The notes beneath the pieces are model-generated. The model did no database searches and had not been told where the DNA came from. It was given only the letters and a program-made list of their open reading frames with translations. Of a DNA stretch of 64,000 nucleotides, positions 44,697 to 55,575 are shown piece after piece. A program made the position numbers and the translations under genes. Source of the DNA: Talinum fruticosum (lineage: Eukaryota > Streptophyta > Magnoliopsida > Caryophyllales > Talinaceae); NCBI GenBank assembly GCA_021018815.1, contig JAITYX010000046.1:4963501-5027500 (forward strand). Reading direction: 5' to 3'. Within the stretch, counting starts at the first letter, position 1; the number at the start of each line of letters is the position of its first letter.

Positions 44697-45963
44697 ATGG
44701 TAGATGAATTAAAAGAAGAAGAAGTTGTGGTCACTCGGTGCTACTATTGCTTTTGTAGGAGGCACATTAGCATTTCTTAAAAAGTATAAGAAAATAAATA
44801 GTGATGAATTTTTTCCAATCCCACGTCAACCACATGTCAATAGAGATCTTGAGAGAGAAAATTATAAAAATAGTGCATTGTTGTGTGGGGATAGACATTG
44901 TATTGATCAAATTCGAATGAGCCCAATGACCTTTTTACATTGTGTGAAACTCTTGAAAGGAGGGAACTTCTTGCTAACACTATACATATGAGTGTTAGAG
45001 AACAAGTTGTGATGTTTCTACACCTATTAGGCCATAATGTAAGATTTAGGGTAATAGAAGGAAGATTCTTCCGTTCTACTTGGACCGTTCATATCTATTT
45101 TCACAAGGTCCTTAAAGCTATGCTTAAGTTGTATCCAGAGTTTGTTAACCCTCCTAGCTCCTCTACCCCTCTAAAAATTGTAAACAACTCTAGGTTTTAT
45201 CCATGGTTTGAGGATTGTATAGGAGCTTTAGATGGCACTCATGTGCGTGCATCTATACCTGTCGAAGATCAAGATAGGTATAGGAATAGAGAAGGTGGGT
45301 TGTCCCAAAATGTGCTGGCTGCCATATCTTTCGATGACCTCAAGTTCACATATGTACTAGCCGGGTGGGAAGGATCAACACATGATTCTAGGGTGTTAAA
45401 TGATGCGGTTTCAAGAGGCTTCCATGCCCCGGAAGGTATCATTTGATAACTTGTCTTTTCCCCCTTAAAGTAATACCACCTAGATATTAATGAAATTTTT
45501 GATCTCTTGTAGGGAAATATTTTTGCTAGATTCTGGTTATGCTCTTCGGAAAGGTTTTGTACCACCATATAGGAAAGTTCGATATCACTTGAAAGAGTTT
45601 GATGAGAACTCACCTCCAACAAATGCCAAGGAGTTGTTTAACCTACGCCATTCTTCCTTAAGGATTAGTATAGAAAGGGCATTTGGTGTCTTGAAAAAGC
45701 GCTTTCGTGTGCTAGATGTAGAGCCATTTTGGGATTTTAAAACTCAAGTGGATGTCGTTCTTGTATGTTGTGTGTTACACAACTTTCTTAGGGGTGTTGA
45801 TCCAAATGACTATATTATGAGAGAAGTTGATCAAGAATTTTCAAATTATACACAAAGATCTTGATTCTCACAAAGAGAAGAGAGGGAAGAAAACCAAGTT
45901 TGGAAAATAAAAAGGGATGCTATAGCAAACGCAATGTGGCAAAATTATCAAGAACGAAGATGA
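44697..45963 (+). pseudogene. PIF/Harbinger transposase (HARBI1/ALP1-like, DDE_Tnp_4)
   Basis: This nuclease cuts the element out and joins it to TWA targets. The N-terminal helix region (H-V-N-R-D-L-E-R-E-N-Y) lies at 44830-44865. After a frame shift near 44955 the frame runs through R-E-Q-V-V-M-F-L-H-L-L-G-H (45000-45035). The first catalytic Asp is in G-A-L-D-G-T-H-V (45223-45246) and the second in G-S-T-H-D-S-R-V-L (45373-45400). A 77 bp GT-AG intron follows (45436-45512), at a place where plant relatives often have one. Exon 2 continues L-D-S-G-Y-A-L-R-K-G-F with the catalytic Glu in I-S-I-E-R-A-F-G (45667-45690). A one-base shift lies in a T-run at about 45520-45526. A premature TGA (45862) precedes a well-conserved last 33 residues ending at 45963. 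The catalytic triad is complete. Confidence 0.85.
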
Positions 45964-46316
45964 AATGTTTCTCATAATAATGTGTACTTGTAAGTTTGAT
46001 TTTCTTTTTCAAGTGTTATTTTCAATCTTTGCCTTGTGTTGAATTTTGATAAACTGATTTATGCAGCATGGACAAAGGGAAGAATAAGGAAGTTGATGAG
46101 AAAAGAACTCAATTCCGGTGGCCAAAGGCAATGTCAAAGGAGTTACTCGAAATTTTTGGCTAATGAAAGTGAAGAAGGGCAATCGACCAAATAATACTTT
46201 CAAGTCTATCTCCTTTGCTGCAGCAGCAGAGTTCATATCAAAGAAGTACAATGTCAAATGCTTGTCTGAGCACGTTGAAAATCATCTCGAAGACAATCAA
46301 AGTCACATAAGGAGTG

Positions 46317-47861
46317 TGAAGACTCGGACATCTGCTCTATATCTTTCCGAGTCATGCAAAAGGAATCGGGTATAACGATGTCATTCATATAGAGTTTTGA
46401 TTCCAAGGCATTCTCTGTGTCTTAGAAACATACTTGAATTAAATAGTATTCTTCCTATGCGATTCGGCCTTCACATATCTCTTTAATCGTTTTTTTTTTT
46501 TGTTAGCGACTCGGAAAAGTTGTTCTTTATTCCGAGTCCTTTCTCACTCAGAATCGACTTGTGATTATTTACTCTATCGTTTACATAGTCGGCATTCATA
46601 GTTCATTTCATGCTTAGTCTATATCAAGTCCTTTCTCACTTTGATATTTCTTTGTAGAACGTGTTTCTTTTCTTAAGACTAAGTCATATAGAATTACGAG
46701 TATCATGGATCTTAGACTCGAGAATATTCCATTTCCTTTCGACTCGGATAATCAATTGCGTAATTTCTAAAGATTATTTTGTTATCCGTGTCTAACCTTG
46801 GACCAAAGTATTTTATACTTTGAGAACCAAAGTTGTTTTACTTTTGTAGGTTATTCAATCGAGGATATCTTTTCAAAACTACAAAAGTAGCCGGCTTCGA
46901 ACGTCAAATCACCGAGCAGATATGGCTTTTCACCTTCCCTGCTTTAGTCTCGGAAGATTGTGTCGGAAGGCATGCGCTTCGATATCCGGAAAAGCTGGAA
47001 CGCCAAGTCTAACGGTGGTTTTCACCTCGGTTTTCAAGACACAACCAATGGTTTTGGGACTTCCAAGAGAGTTAAACCGTTGTCCAACGTTCATATTTCA
47101 ACGGATACTTTCGAGTGACTCGAAAGCCTTTCTCAACGGTCACGAGAGGACTCTCGGTCGGCGAGATGGAAATAACGGCTACTCTGCTGGTCTTATCTAT
47201 AAGAAGAAGCCACTTCACAAGACTTGAAGGTTGCGAGAAGATATTGTCTATACACTTACTTGTTCAAAGTTATTGTATTTTTACTCCCAATCTTCAACTT
47301 ACAACTCCCACTCTGTAATTCTTTACTTTACGAGTTGTAAGGTCTTGTACTTCGTTACAAACACTTCTTACATTATTTGTAAGGTCCCTTGACTAAGTCT
47401 GTAAAGGTTAACTTAGCTTAGTTGTCCCTAGCTGTAAGGGTTATCTCGGCTAGGAAGTACTAGATCGAGATAAGGTAACTTCGAGTCTAGGAAAATCTGT
47501 ATAGAGTTGTCTAAGGGAGCAACTCGGGTTACGTCAAGTTCACGGTATTTTGTGGACTCAAAATAGTGGATTTGACTTCGTGTCTGGATTGACACGGGCC
47601 GTGGTTTTCTGCCCCGGGAGGGTTTCCACGTAAATATTTCTGTCTTCTCTTTACGAGTTCATTCTAGACTCGAGACGGCATTAGTGCTCCTGCTTCTTCG
47701 ATTCATTGCTTTACGAGTCCAATCTTTTCGACCCCGTGTTTAGACTCGGATTCTGTCTTGGTCACTTTTACGCACAAAAGTGTTTGTTTTCGCAAAGATT
47801 TTTCCATCACCCTATTCACCCCCTCTAGGGTGACCCGAGACTCTCCCAGAGCAAACCTTCA
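46317..47861 (+). mobile_element. 5' LTR of Sirevirus D
   Basis: Starts TGAAGACTCGG, ends GCAAACCTTCA. The core promoter is TCTATAAGAAGAAGCC (TATAAG at 47198), at the same place as TATAAATAGAAGCC in B's LTR, ahead of CACAAGACTTGAAGG. The block CACCCTATTCACCCCCTCTAGGGTGAC near the end is shared by every Sirevirus LTR in the window. The frame 46922-47318 within it is not a gene. Confidence 0.9.
47198..47203 (+). promoter_or_regulatory. TATA box of the D 5' LTR
   Basis: TATAAG followed by AAGAAGCC. The position is conserved against TATA motifs in the LTRs of B (near 18890), 23925-25539 (near 24593) and 25898 (near 26790). Transcription would start a few tens of bases downstream; the exact start is not visible. 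Confidence 0.6.
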
Positions 47862-47863
47862 AT

Positions 47864-47875
47864 TGGTATCGAGCC
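47864..47875 (+). other. Primer-binding site of Sirevirus D
   Basis: TGGTATCGAGCC, two bases after the LTR. The canonical initiator Met tRNA complement is TGGTATCAGAGC(C); CAGAG reads CGAG here. Confidence 0.8.
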
Positions 47876-47922
47876 TAGCCTTTCGGAAAGGATCTAACGA
47901 GTCCAAAGGTTTAAAGATCGAG

Positions 47923-49765
47923 ATGGCTCGGAACACGGAGAGTTCGACGAAGGTAGATCTTCTAACAGGCCACCAAAATTCAAAGGTTCAAATTTTGGTC
48001 ATTGGAAGAAGCTCATGGAATGTTTCCTTATGGATCACGATGAAGAAGTTTGGGAAATCATACAACAAGGAAACTACATTCCAACAAAGACGAGATGAAT
48101 TCAGAATCCTTCCAAAGACAAAGGCTGAGTTCACGCCGGCGAAGCGGAGAAGTTCGGAAAGAACTTCAAAGCCATGAACATCCTCATGTGCGCCATAAGC
48201 TCGGAAGAATATAATCGAGTCTCTGCTCGTGACTCTGCTAAAGAGGTGTGGGACACTCTGGTCAACACCTATGAAGGTACAAGCCGAGGTGAGACAAGCA
48301 AAGATCAGCCGATATCTTCACAAATATGAGCTTTTCAAAATGGAGCCGAGAAGAGAACATTACTCGAGATGTTCATTCGCTTCACCGAGATCACCAACAA
48401 TCTCAAATCTCCGGGAAAGAAGATCTCCCATGAAGAAATGTGCCGAAAAATTCTCGAAGCCTACCCAAGAGACGATGGGGTCCTAAGGTGGCTGCCATAG
48501 AAGAAGCTCAGAACCTCTCACTCTTGAAACCGAGACGAGCTCATTGGAAAGCTTCGACTCATGAGATACATCCGGAAGAAGAAGATGCTGAGGGTACTTC
48601 CAAAAGGAACGTCGCACTTAAAGCCTCGAGAATCCAAAGAAGCAAGTCCAAGCTCCTCGACTCGGAAGATGATCCCATGGCACTCATTGCAAGAGGCTTC
48701 AAGAGAATGATGAAGCACAAAAGATGGGACAAAAGACCAAAAGAAGAATTCTACAAAAGGACAAGAGAGACGAGAAAAGGTAAGTTTTCTTCACCCTCAA
48801 AGTTATCTTTGTCTAAGAATTCTGGATGTTTTGAATGTGGCAGCAAAGACCACATAGTCAAGGACTGTCCAAAACGAAGAAGGGACAGGGAAGAAGAAAA
48901 AGGCCATGATGGCAACTTGGAGCGATGAGGAATCATGCGAAGACGACGAGGATTCGAGATGACTCAAAGTGTCTAATGGCAATCACCGACTCGAAGCCGA
49001 AAAAGAGTCGGACTCGAGACACGAGACTCGAGATAATGAGAAGCTGATCCTCAAGAGGTAATAAACTACTTCCTCAAATTCTCCAAAGTTGATTTAGCTA
49101 AATACATCTTTACTTTGGAAGAAAAGTCCAATTCGATTCTTCTCATTTCAAGGAGCAACTTGAGTCAATCACCTCTAAGAGCACTTCTTTAAAAAATGAA
49201 TTGGAAAACCTGAGACTCACACTCGAGAGAACTCAAGACAAGTGCTCAAACTAATGAGGCCGAGTCCGAGTTACTCAGAAAAGAAAATGAGCAAGCTGAA
49301 ACAGAAGCTTACTGAGTCTCAAGATCTGGTTTTAAAATTTACTCAAGGACGAGAAGAACCTTGATATGCTCTTAGGTTCACAATGTGTCTCTTTTAGAAA
49401 AGAAGGTCTTGGGTTCAACAAGGAGGAAGAATCTAATTCTTACTCGGAATTGTTCAAAAGGATTCCAGAGCTGTTAAGTTCAAAAAGGCTGAGCATGGTC
49501 CCATTCACAAAAATGAAAGGAGGACTAAACCCGAGACCTATCTACAAAAGGAAACCATTTTCTCCTGTTTCAAAAGGAAAGGTTTTTAAAAGGAAAGAGA
49601 CACGAGACTCGGTTCTCTAAGAAGAAGACTCGAGAATCGAGACTAAACCCAAAGTCATTCAAATCCGGGTTCCAAAGCACCTTCTTCCTCGAGAAAGGAC
49701 CACGGTAAGAAATGTTCTTGGGTTCGTTAGAGGAAGTGAGAAGGGTTAGATTATCTACTGTTTTG
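47923..49765 (+). pseudogene. Gag (element D)
   Basis: Particle-forming protein with UBN2-type gag. The ATG at 47923 opens M-A-R-N-T-E-S-S-T-K-V-D-L-L-T-G-H, followed by a frame change within 60 bp. Later parts include F-T-E-I-T-N-N-L-K-S-P-G (near 48383-48415), A-R-G-F-K-R-M-M-K-H-K (48691-48720) and the CCHC knuckle C-F-E-C-G-S-K-D-H-I-V-K-D-C (48829-48870), which is intact with correct spacing. A Lys/Glu/Leu coiled coil follows (49110-49320), and a conserved tail with S-M-V-P-F-T is at 49495-49515. About eight frame changes are needed across the gene, many next to CGAG or CGG words. Confidence 0.82.
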
Positions 49766-49779
49766 CGGGTCACTCAGAA

Positions 49780-50180
49780 AAGATCAAAAGGACATTGGTA
49801 CTGGACGGTGGATGCTCACGACATATGACAGGTGACCAAGGACTCTTTTCGAGTTGGAGTCATATAAAGGAGGAAAGGTGACCTTTGGTGATGACGAGCA
49901 AGGGCAAGATAGTGGGCATTGGGAAGATTGGTAATGGAAACGATCTGGTGAGCCCAGTCTACCTTGTCAAAGGACTAAAGTACAACTTACTTAGCATCTC
50001 CCGACTTTGTGACAAAGGACAAGAGGTAAAATTCACTCAATCCAAGTGCTACATCACGGATGAGATCACCAAAGAGATAAAACTTTCGGGTAAGAGATCG
50101 GGTAATACCTACATCATCCCTCTTTCGACCCAAGTCGGAATTTATCTGTTTGAAAGCATCTCTTCAAGATGATTCTTGGA
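49780..50180 (+). pseudogene. Aspartic protease and GAG-pre-integrase region (element D)
   Basis: Protease cleaves the Gag-Pol polyprotein. The active-site context reads L-D-G-G-C-S-R-H-M-T-G (49802-49834), where the family has D-S/T-G. Serine AGT in GACAGTGGA has become GGT in GACGGTGGA, a CAG to CGG change. Downstream in another frame come G-K-I-V-G-I-G-K-I-G and P-V-Y-L-V-K-G-L-K-Y-N-L-L-S-I-S-R-L-C (49890-50011). Confidence 0.78.
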
Positions 50181-51170
50181 CTTGGCATCGTAGATTAGGT
50201 CATATTAGCATGCATACTATCAAAAAGCTTGCATCTCATCATCTAGTTAGAGGATTACCTAACTGTATGTTCGAGAAGGATAAAGTATGTGAAGCATGCA
50301 CCAAAGGGAAACAAGTCGAGATCTTCATTCAAATCTCTGAAGACAGTTTCCACATCCAACGTGCTTGAATTACTGCATATGGATCTATGTGGCGAAATTC
50401 TGTAAAGAGTCTCGGAGGTAAATCTTACATACTTGTTATCATTGATGATTTTTAAGATTTACCTAGGTGTGTTTTCTCAAGCATAAGAATGAAGCCTTCA
50501 AGGAATTCGATAAGCTACGTAGAAAGATTCAAGTGGAGTCCCGGACTCAGATTCAAAAGATTCGAGCCGACCATGGAAGGGAGTTCGATTACTCGGAATT
50601 CTCGAGTTTTGTGACAAGAATGGAATTTCTCACAACTTCTCAGCACCCAGAACTCCCCAACAGAATGGAGTAGTTGAGAGAAAGAACAGAACCCTTGAAG
50701 AAATAGCAAGGACGATGATGATTGAACACAACTTGCCTTACTATTTACGGGCGAAGCGATAAACACAACCAACTATACCCTCAATCGATGCCTCATCGGA
50801 CCCATTCGAAGAAAACACCTTACGAACTCTACAAAGGGAGGAAGCCAAACATTTCCTATTTCAGACCTTTTGGATGTAAGTGTTTTGTCCACAACAATGG
50901 TAAGGATCATCGACCAAGTTTGATGCTCGGTCGAGACGAAGGAATTTTTCTAGGTTACTCTTCTCATAGCAAAGCTTACCGTATCTTCAACAAAAGAACT
51001 AACAAAGTGGAAGAAAGTATCCACGTAGTGTTTGATGAGCTTGAACAGGAAAAACCAAGTGAATCTTCATACTCGAAGCTGAAGCTCGAAAGGATGATGA
51101 TGAAGATGAGCTTTCAAAGACTCAGAAGAAGATCACTCGAACGAGGAAGTGCGAGAATGAAATAACTCAA
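50150..51170 (+). pseudogene. Integrase (element D)
   Basis: Inserts element cDNA. The HHCC zinc finger runs from W-T-W-H-R-R-L-G-H-I-S-M-H (50175-50213) to C-E-A-C-T-K-G-K-Q (50290-50316). The core's first Asp is in H-M-D-L-C-G-E (50375-50398), the second in R-A-D-H-G-R-E-F-D-Y (50563-50592), and the Glu in a V-E-R-K-N-R-T-L-E segment (50672-50700). A small stop-containing patch lies near 50400-50460. The C-terminal part, H-S-K-A-Y-R-I-F-N-K-R-T-N-K-V (50964-51008), ends in V-V-F-D-E-L. The triad is complete, but frames change at least three times. Confidence 0.85.
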
Positions 51171-51399
51171 GAAGTCGCTCGGAGCGAGCAAGTCAATGGA
51201 GCCGATCACTCGGAACAAGCTACGAAGATCAAGCTATTCAGCCCACAAACCTGGTGAATCAAAGAAGCTGGTAAAGCGTTCAAATTTACTTCCAGTCATC
51301 CCCAAGAAAACATAATTTCGATATCAACGGTGGGGTAAGAACTCGTTCTTCTCTTCATAATCTATGTGCATTCACTTGCATTCATTTCACTAACTGAAC

Positions 51400-52180
51400 C
51401 CAAAAATGCACTAGAAGCTCTTAATGAACCCGAATGGGTAGAGGCCATGCAAGAAGAGCTGAATCAATTTGAAAGAAACCAAGTCCGGACTCGACCAACC
51501 GACCTTCGACCACCCGAGTTATAGGAACCAAATGGGTTTTCAAAAACAAAGCTGGATGAGGGTGGAATAGTTGTCGGAAACAAAGCTAGACTTGTAGCTC
51601 AAGGTTACAATCAAGAAGAAGGAATTGATTGTGGGGAAACCTTTGCCCAGTAGCTAGAATTGAAGCCATTAGAATACTTGTTGGCATTTGCATCCTGCAT
51701 GCATATTAAATTATATCAAATGGATGTTAAGTGTGCCTTTCTCAATGGTTTTATTGAAGAAGAGGTCTATGTCGAGCAGACCTCCTGGTTTTGAAAACTC
51801 GAGAATTTCCAAATCATGTTTTCAAACTTCAAAAGGCTCTCTATGGTCTTAAGCAAGCCCCTAGAGCTTGGTATGAAAGAGCGAGCGGCTTCCTGGTTCA
51901 AAATAATTTTAAAAGAGGTCGGATCGACAAGACCTTATTCATAAAGACCAAAGGGAAAGATTTTCTCATTGTTCAAATATATGTTGATGATATTATTTTC
52001 GGTGCTACTAATGAATTTACGTGTCGAGAATTTTCTGAGTTGATGAGTCAAGAGTTCCAAATGAGTATGATGGGAGAACTCAACTTCTTCCTTGGATTGC
52101 AAATCAAACAAGACAAAAATGGAATCTTTGTTCATCAATCAAAATACACCAAGGAGCTAGCTGAAGAAATATAAGCTTCA
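51400..52180 (+). pseudogene. Reverse transcriptase (element D)
   Basis: RVT_2 domain. P-E-W-V-E-A-M-Q-E-E-L (51430-51462) starts the domain. V-A-Q-G-Y-N-Q-E-E-G-I-D-C-G-E-T-F follows (51595-51645). Then M-D-V-K-C-A-F-L-N-G (51721-51750; first catalytic Asp) in another frame. One long frame (51791-52174) carries A-L-Y-G-L-K-Q-A-P-R-A-W-Y-E-R, I-Y-V-D-D-I-I-F-G (YVDD at 51980-51991) and L-N-F-F-L-G-L-Q-I-K-Q. All catalytic residues are present. Confidence 0.88.
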
Positions 52181-52189
52181 AGATGCAAA

Positions 52190-52930
52190 GCACGCATCTA
52201 CTCCTATGAGCGACGAGTATAAAGCTCGACTCGGATGAGACGAGGTAAAGCGGTAGATCGAAACTCTATCGGGGTATGATTGGATCACTGCTATATCTTA
52301 CTTCAAGCGGACCAGATATAATGTTCGAGTGTTTGCTTATGTGCACGATTTCAAGCTAATCCAAAAGAATCACATCTCATCTGCGGTGAAGAGAATATTC
52401 GAGATATCTTGCGAGGCACTCAGAATCTAGGACTATGGTACTCCGGAGACTCGAAGCCGACTCGGCTGGGTACTCGAGACGCGGACTATGCGGGATACAA
52501 AGTTGATCGAAAGAGCACATATGGAGCTTGCCAATTTACAGGTCAATCCCTAGTATCCTGGCACTCAAAGAAGCAAAACTCGGTAGCTCTATCAGCTGCA
52601 GAAGTTGAATATATTGCCGTCTGGAGCTTGTTGCGCTCAGATTCTCTGGATAAAACAACACTTGAAGGACCTTGGACTATCTCTCAACTCGAGTCCCAAT
52701 CAAGTGTGATAATCAAAGCGCAATCGGTATCACTAAGAATCCTGTCCGAGCACTCAAAAACAAAGCATATTGAAGTCGGGTATCACTTCTTACGCGATCA
52801 CTCGGAAAAGGGTGATATTACACTTGAGTTCATTCCTACTAATCTTCAATTAGCTGATATCTTTACTAAGCCTCTTGGTGAAGATCAATTGCATTTTATT
52901 CGGAATGAGCTTGGTATGTTAAATGCTTAG
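52190..52930 (+). pseudogene. RNase H (element D)
   Basis: The last pol domain. D-A-D-Y-A-G-Y-K-V-D-R-K-S (52479-52517) precedes N-S-V-A-L-S-A-A-E (52579-52605), K-T-K-H-I-E-V-G-Y-H-F-L-R-D-H (52759-52803) and A-D-I-F-T-K-P-L (52852-52875), ending in the stop 52928-52930. The serine before DADY reads Arg, within ACTCGAGACGCGGAC, where the usual codons would give a CAG at each irregular spot. This long frame (52409-52930) is one of the best preserved in the element. Confidence 0.86.
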
Positions 52931-53571
52931 TTTTGTGTTATGATTCGTGAATATTTACGTGCCTTGTGCTTTCATTGTTAATAACCATCGGTTCGATTGA
53001 TCACGTGATCTTGGGCTGATAGTTATTTCTGTGTTTCGAGTCACTCGAAACTTTTACGAGTCAAACTCGGACGTAAGAGAAATTTGGACATCAAATTTTC
53101 TGAAGCTATCTCTAGAACGAGTGGAGAGTTTCGATTATAATTTCAAACCCGTTTTCTCTCTCTTTCTCGGCGCTGCGATCGGATCTTAACCGCAGATTTT
53201 AAACCACCGATATCTCAACCGTTGAAGAAGAACCGTCACACGGGCATTAATTATCGATGGACGGAGTGAGTCGGAACGGAGTTACTTAACGGATAGTGAA
53301 CGGGCGCGCGTACTCACTATAAATAATGACTATCCGTCTTCATCTCGGTATTCTAAAACTCCTTCCCTCTCAAGCGAAACCCTCTCGCGGAAGCATACTA
53401 CGTGAATAGTGTTCCACGATCGTCGCGAGACGTCGAAGAAGCTCTCTCTCTCTCTCTCGTGAAGTTTTCAACTGCTCTTCTCTCTCTCTTCTACCATTTT
53501 CGTTTTCTTCTCTTCTACACCTCCTTCTCTTTCCTTTTCTCTCGAAAAGTTTCATATTTTCATCTCTCACC
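52931..53571 (+). promoter_or_regulatory. Post-pol spacer of D with TATA box and leader before the envelope-like ORF
   Basis: A 640 bp non-coding stretch. A clean TATA box TATAAATA lies at 53318-53325, followed by a C/T-rich ~245 bp leader with (TC)n at 53441-53458, then an ATG in good context (CACCATGCC) at 53572. This layout resembles a separate promoter and 5' UTR for the 3' ORF rather than simple read-through from pol. That function is an inference. Confidence 0.5.
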
Positions 53572-55175
53572 ATGCCTAAAGAGGAAACCATCCCGACTTT
53601 CAGGTTTCTTCATCCTCTAAGAAGCCTCGCACCAACAAGCCGGATAGCTCAACCCCTTCTAAACCCGTTGTCACCCGGCATCTTGCATGTTGGACGACAA
53701 GTTCTTCCCAACAACCAAATTCTCCTGGTTGTCCAATATCCAAACCACCGGAGTCTACCCTTTCTTGTGCTTGGCGAGTTCATCTATCCTGAACTTGTTT
53801 ACGAGTTTTATACTCATCTCACCCACTCAGAAAATGTTCTAACCTCTCGGGTTCAGAACATTCTTGTTCAATATCAACACCTCCCTCCTTCACCGTCTGT
53901 TCAAAGTCTCTTCTCTCTTCTTGAACAGCAACCCTATCCCCTTCATTGAAGTCGCCGAGCGACTTCTTTGAAAAGTACGCTAAAGAATTCCACGGGTCCG
54001 GAAAGAACTTTTACGTGACTCGGTTGAAGTCGAAGCCGGACTTCGTGTTTCCTGGCTGATGAGAACCTTCTTCTCACGGCATTCTAGCAAGGAGAACCCC
54101 AACTCCAAGCACCTCAAAGCCCTCTTCGATATCACGGAGGGATACGAAGTCGACCTCTTCCCCTCCATCATTGAGCAAATGGCCGCTGTGCCGGCTCGAC
54201 TCAGAGCAAGAAGAACACCTCCCTTCCTTTCGGTGCTCTTCTCACCCTTGTATTCAAACAATTCCAAGTTCCTCTTCCCTCGACCCTAACGCGGTGTGCG
54301 AGGCGGCCATTGTGGTCGGCAGAAGGAACTCCGAGGGTACGGATACCGGGAAACTAACCACAGTGTGCAGGTTCACAACTTCGGAGGCGAGGCCTCCTTC
54401 TCCACCTCGGACTCGAGAAATCCACCCCTCTTTCTCTTCCCTCTTCACTGGTGGTGCCTCCACCTCCGGTGCTTCCAAAACTCTCTCTGCCCTCTTGTCT
54501 CCTGTCTTCATGGACAAGATCACCTCTGTGTCCTCGATTTCGGAGACATGCTCGGGGTTTCAAGTCTGTTCTTCGAGGTCGACCATTAACCAAAAGGCGA
54601 GTCGAGTCCCAAATCCAGAAGCGGCGGTCTCTCGTTCTTGAGATGAGAGAGCTGGTTAAGGAGCGAGAAGGAGCTGGCTGAGCTCCTCGAGAGCGACGGT
54701 CCAAGGCGGCTCGGGACCGGATGACTCGGACCCATCCGAGGCGTCTTCGAGCCCGGGCCGACCTCCTCGGAGAGCGAGGAAGCCAGGAAGCGAGAGGAAG
54801 AAGCTACGAGATGCGGCGGAGGACGCTGAGGAACTGCGGGTGAAGCGAGGCCCTTCGGGAAAGGGAAGAAGAGGCCGTGGCTACTTGCTCCCCAAGCTCA
54901 AATTGCTTGTACTCGGCTCGGACGGCGATCCGAGTGGGTCGAAAGATCTCGCTCCTCCGGCGAGTCGGCCAGAGCGGCCCCCTCCGGCCCTCGAGGTCCC
55001 AAGGGAAGAACCTCTCGATCCACTATCTCCGGGTCGGCCCCTCGGGCTGAGCCCCTGCGAACTATTCCGGTTCTCCCTTCGCCGCGCTCAAGCACATCGT
55101 CAAGGTCTTATCGGCGCCGGCGCACCTCCGCCTCTACTCGAAATCCTCACCTTCCTAGTTGGAGCCATGCACTGA
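53572..55175 (+). pseudogene. Envelope-like / 'plant transposon protein' ORF3 of Sirevirus D
   Basis: Sireviruses carry an extra ORF between pol and the 3' LTR, called envelope-like; its function is unknown. The N-terminal frame (53572-53949) starts M-P-K-E-E and includes F-I-Y-P-E-L-V-Y-E-F-Y-T-H-L (53791-53830), a pattern typical of the 'putative plant transposon protein' family. A second conserved patch, L-F-P-S-I-I-E-Q-M-A, is at 54153-54182. L-P-F-G-A-L-L-T-L-V-F-K in another frame (54224-54260) follows. The C-terminal part (54600-55175) is GC-rich with charged helix-like stretches (E-M-R-E-L-V-K-E-R) and ends L-V-G-A-M-H at a stop. I see no signal peptide or clear membrane segment. It needs several frame changes. 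Confidence 0.62.
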
Positions 55176-55563
55176 GTCACGATTCCTCGGTGTCTCCAGA
55201 ATTTCTGCTTCAAAATTTTTTTCGTTTTTGTCCGGACAACTTATGTGTATTACTTGTTCTTTTCTCCTTTCTTTTTGGTTCTTGTTTTTCTTTGAAAGGC
55301 AAGGGGAGAAGATGTAGTCGAAGCTGGTTGTCTTGTTTAGGGGAGTTTTTACTGCCCTTATAAATTTTAATGGATTAATGCATTTCATTATTTACGAGTT
55401 CTTTCTTTTACGAGTTAATGAGTTAAAGCATACTTTATCTTGCTACGATATATTGTATATCACTACGATCTATTCAATATGCCTTATCTTTTTATCACAC
55501 TACTCAGAATCAATATATTTTCTTCTAACAAAGTTTACGTTTAAGTTTGGAATGCCTTTCATC
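55176..55563 (+). other. 3' untranslated spacer of Sirevirus D
   Basis: T-rich DNA between the envelope-like ORF and the polypurine tract. No further coding sequence was seen. Frames at 55155-55578 are short and without domains. Confidence 0.5.
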
Positions 55564-55575
55564 AAAAGGGGAGAT
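55564..55575 (+). promoter_or_regulatory. Polypurine tract of Sirevirus D
   Basis: AAAAGGGGAGAT lies directly before TGAAGACTCGG of the 3' LTR. It primes plus-strand synthesis. Confidence 0.8.

Noticed and set aside
53572..55175. True retroviral envelope with signal peptide and membrane anchor
   Set aside because: No signal peptide, cleavage site or clear transmembrane helix can be seen. The similarity is to the plant transposon-protein/envelope-like family of unknown function.
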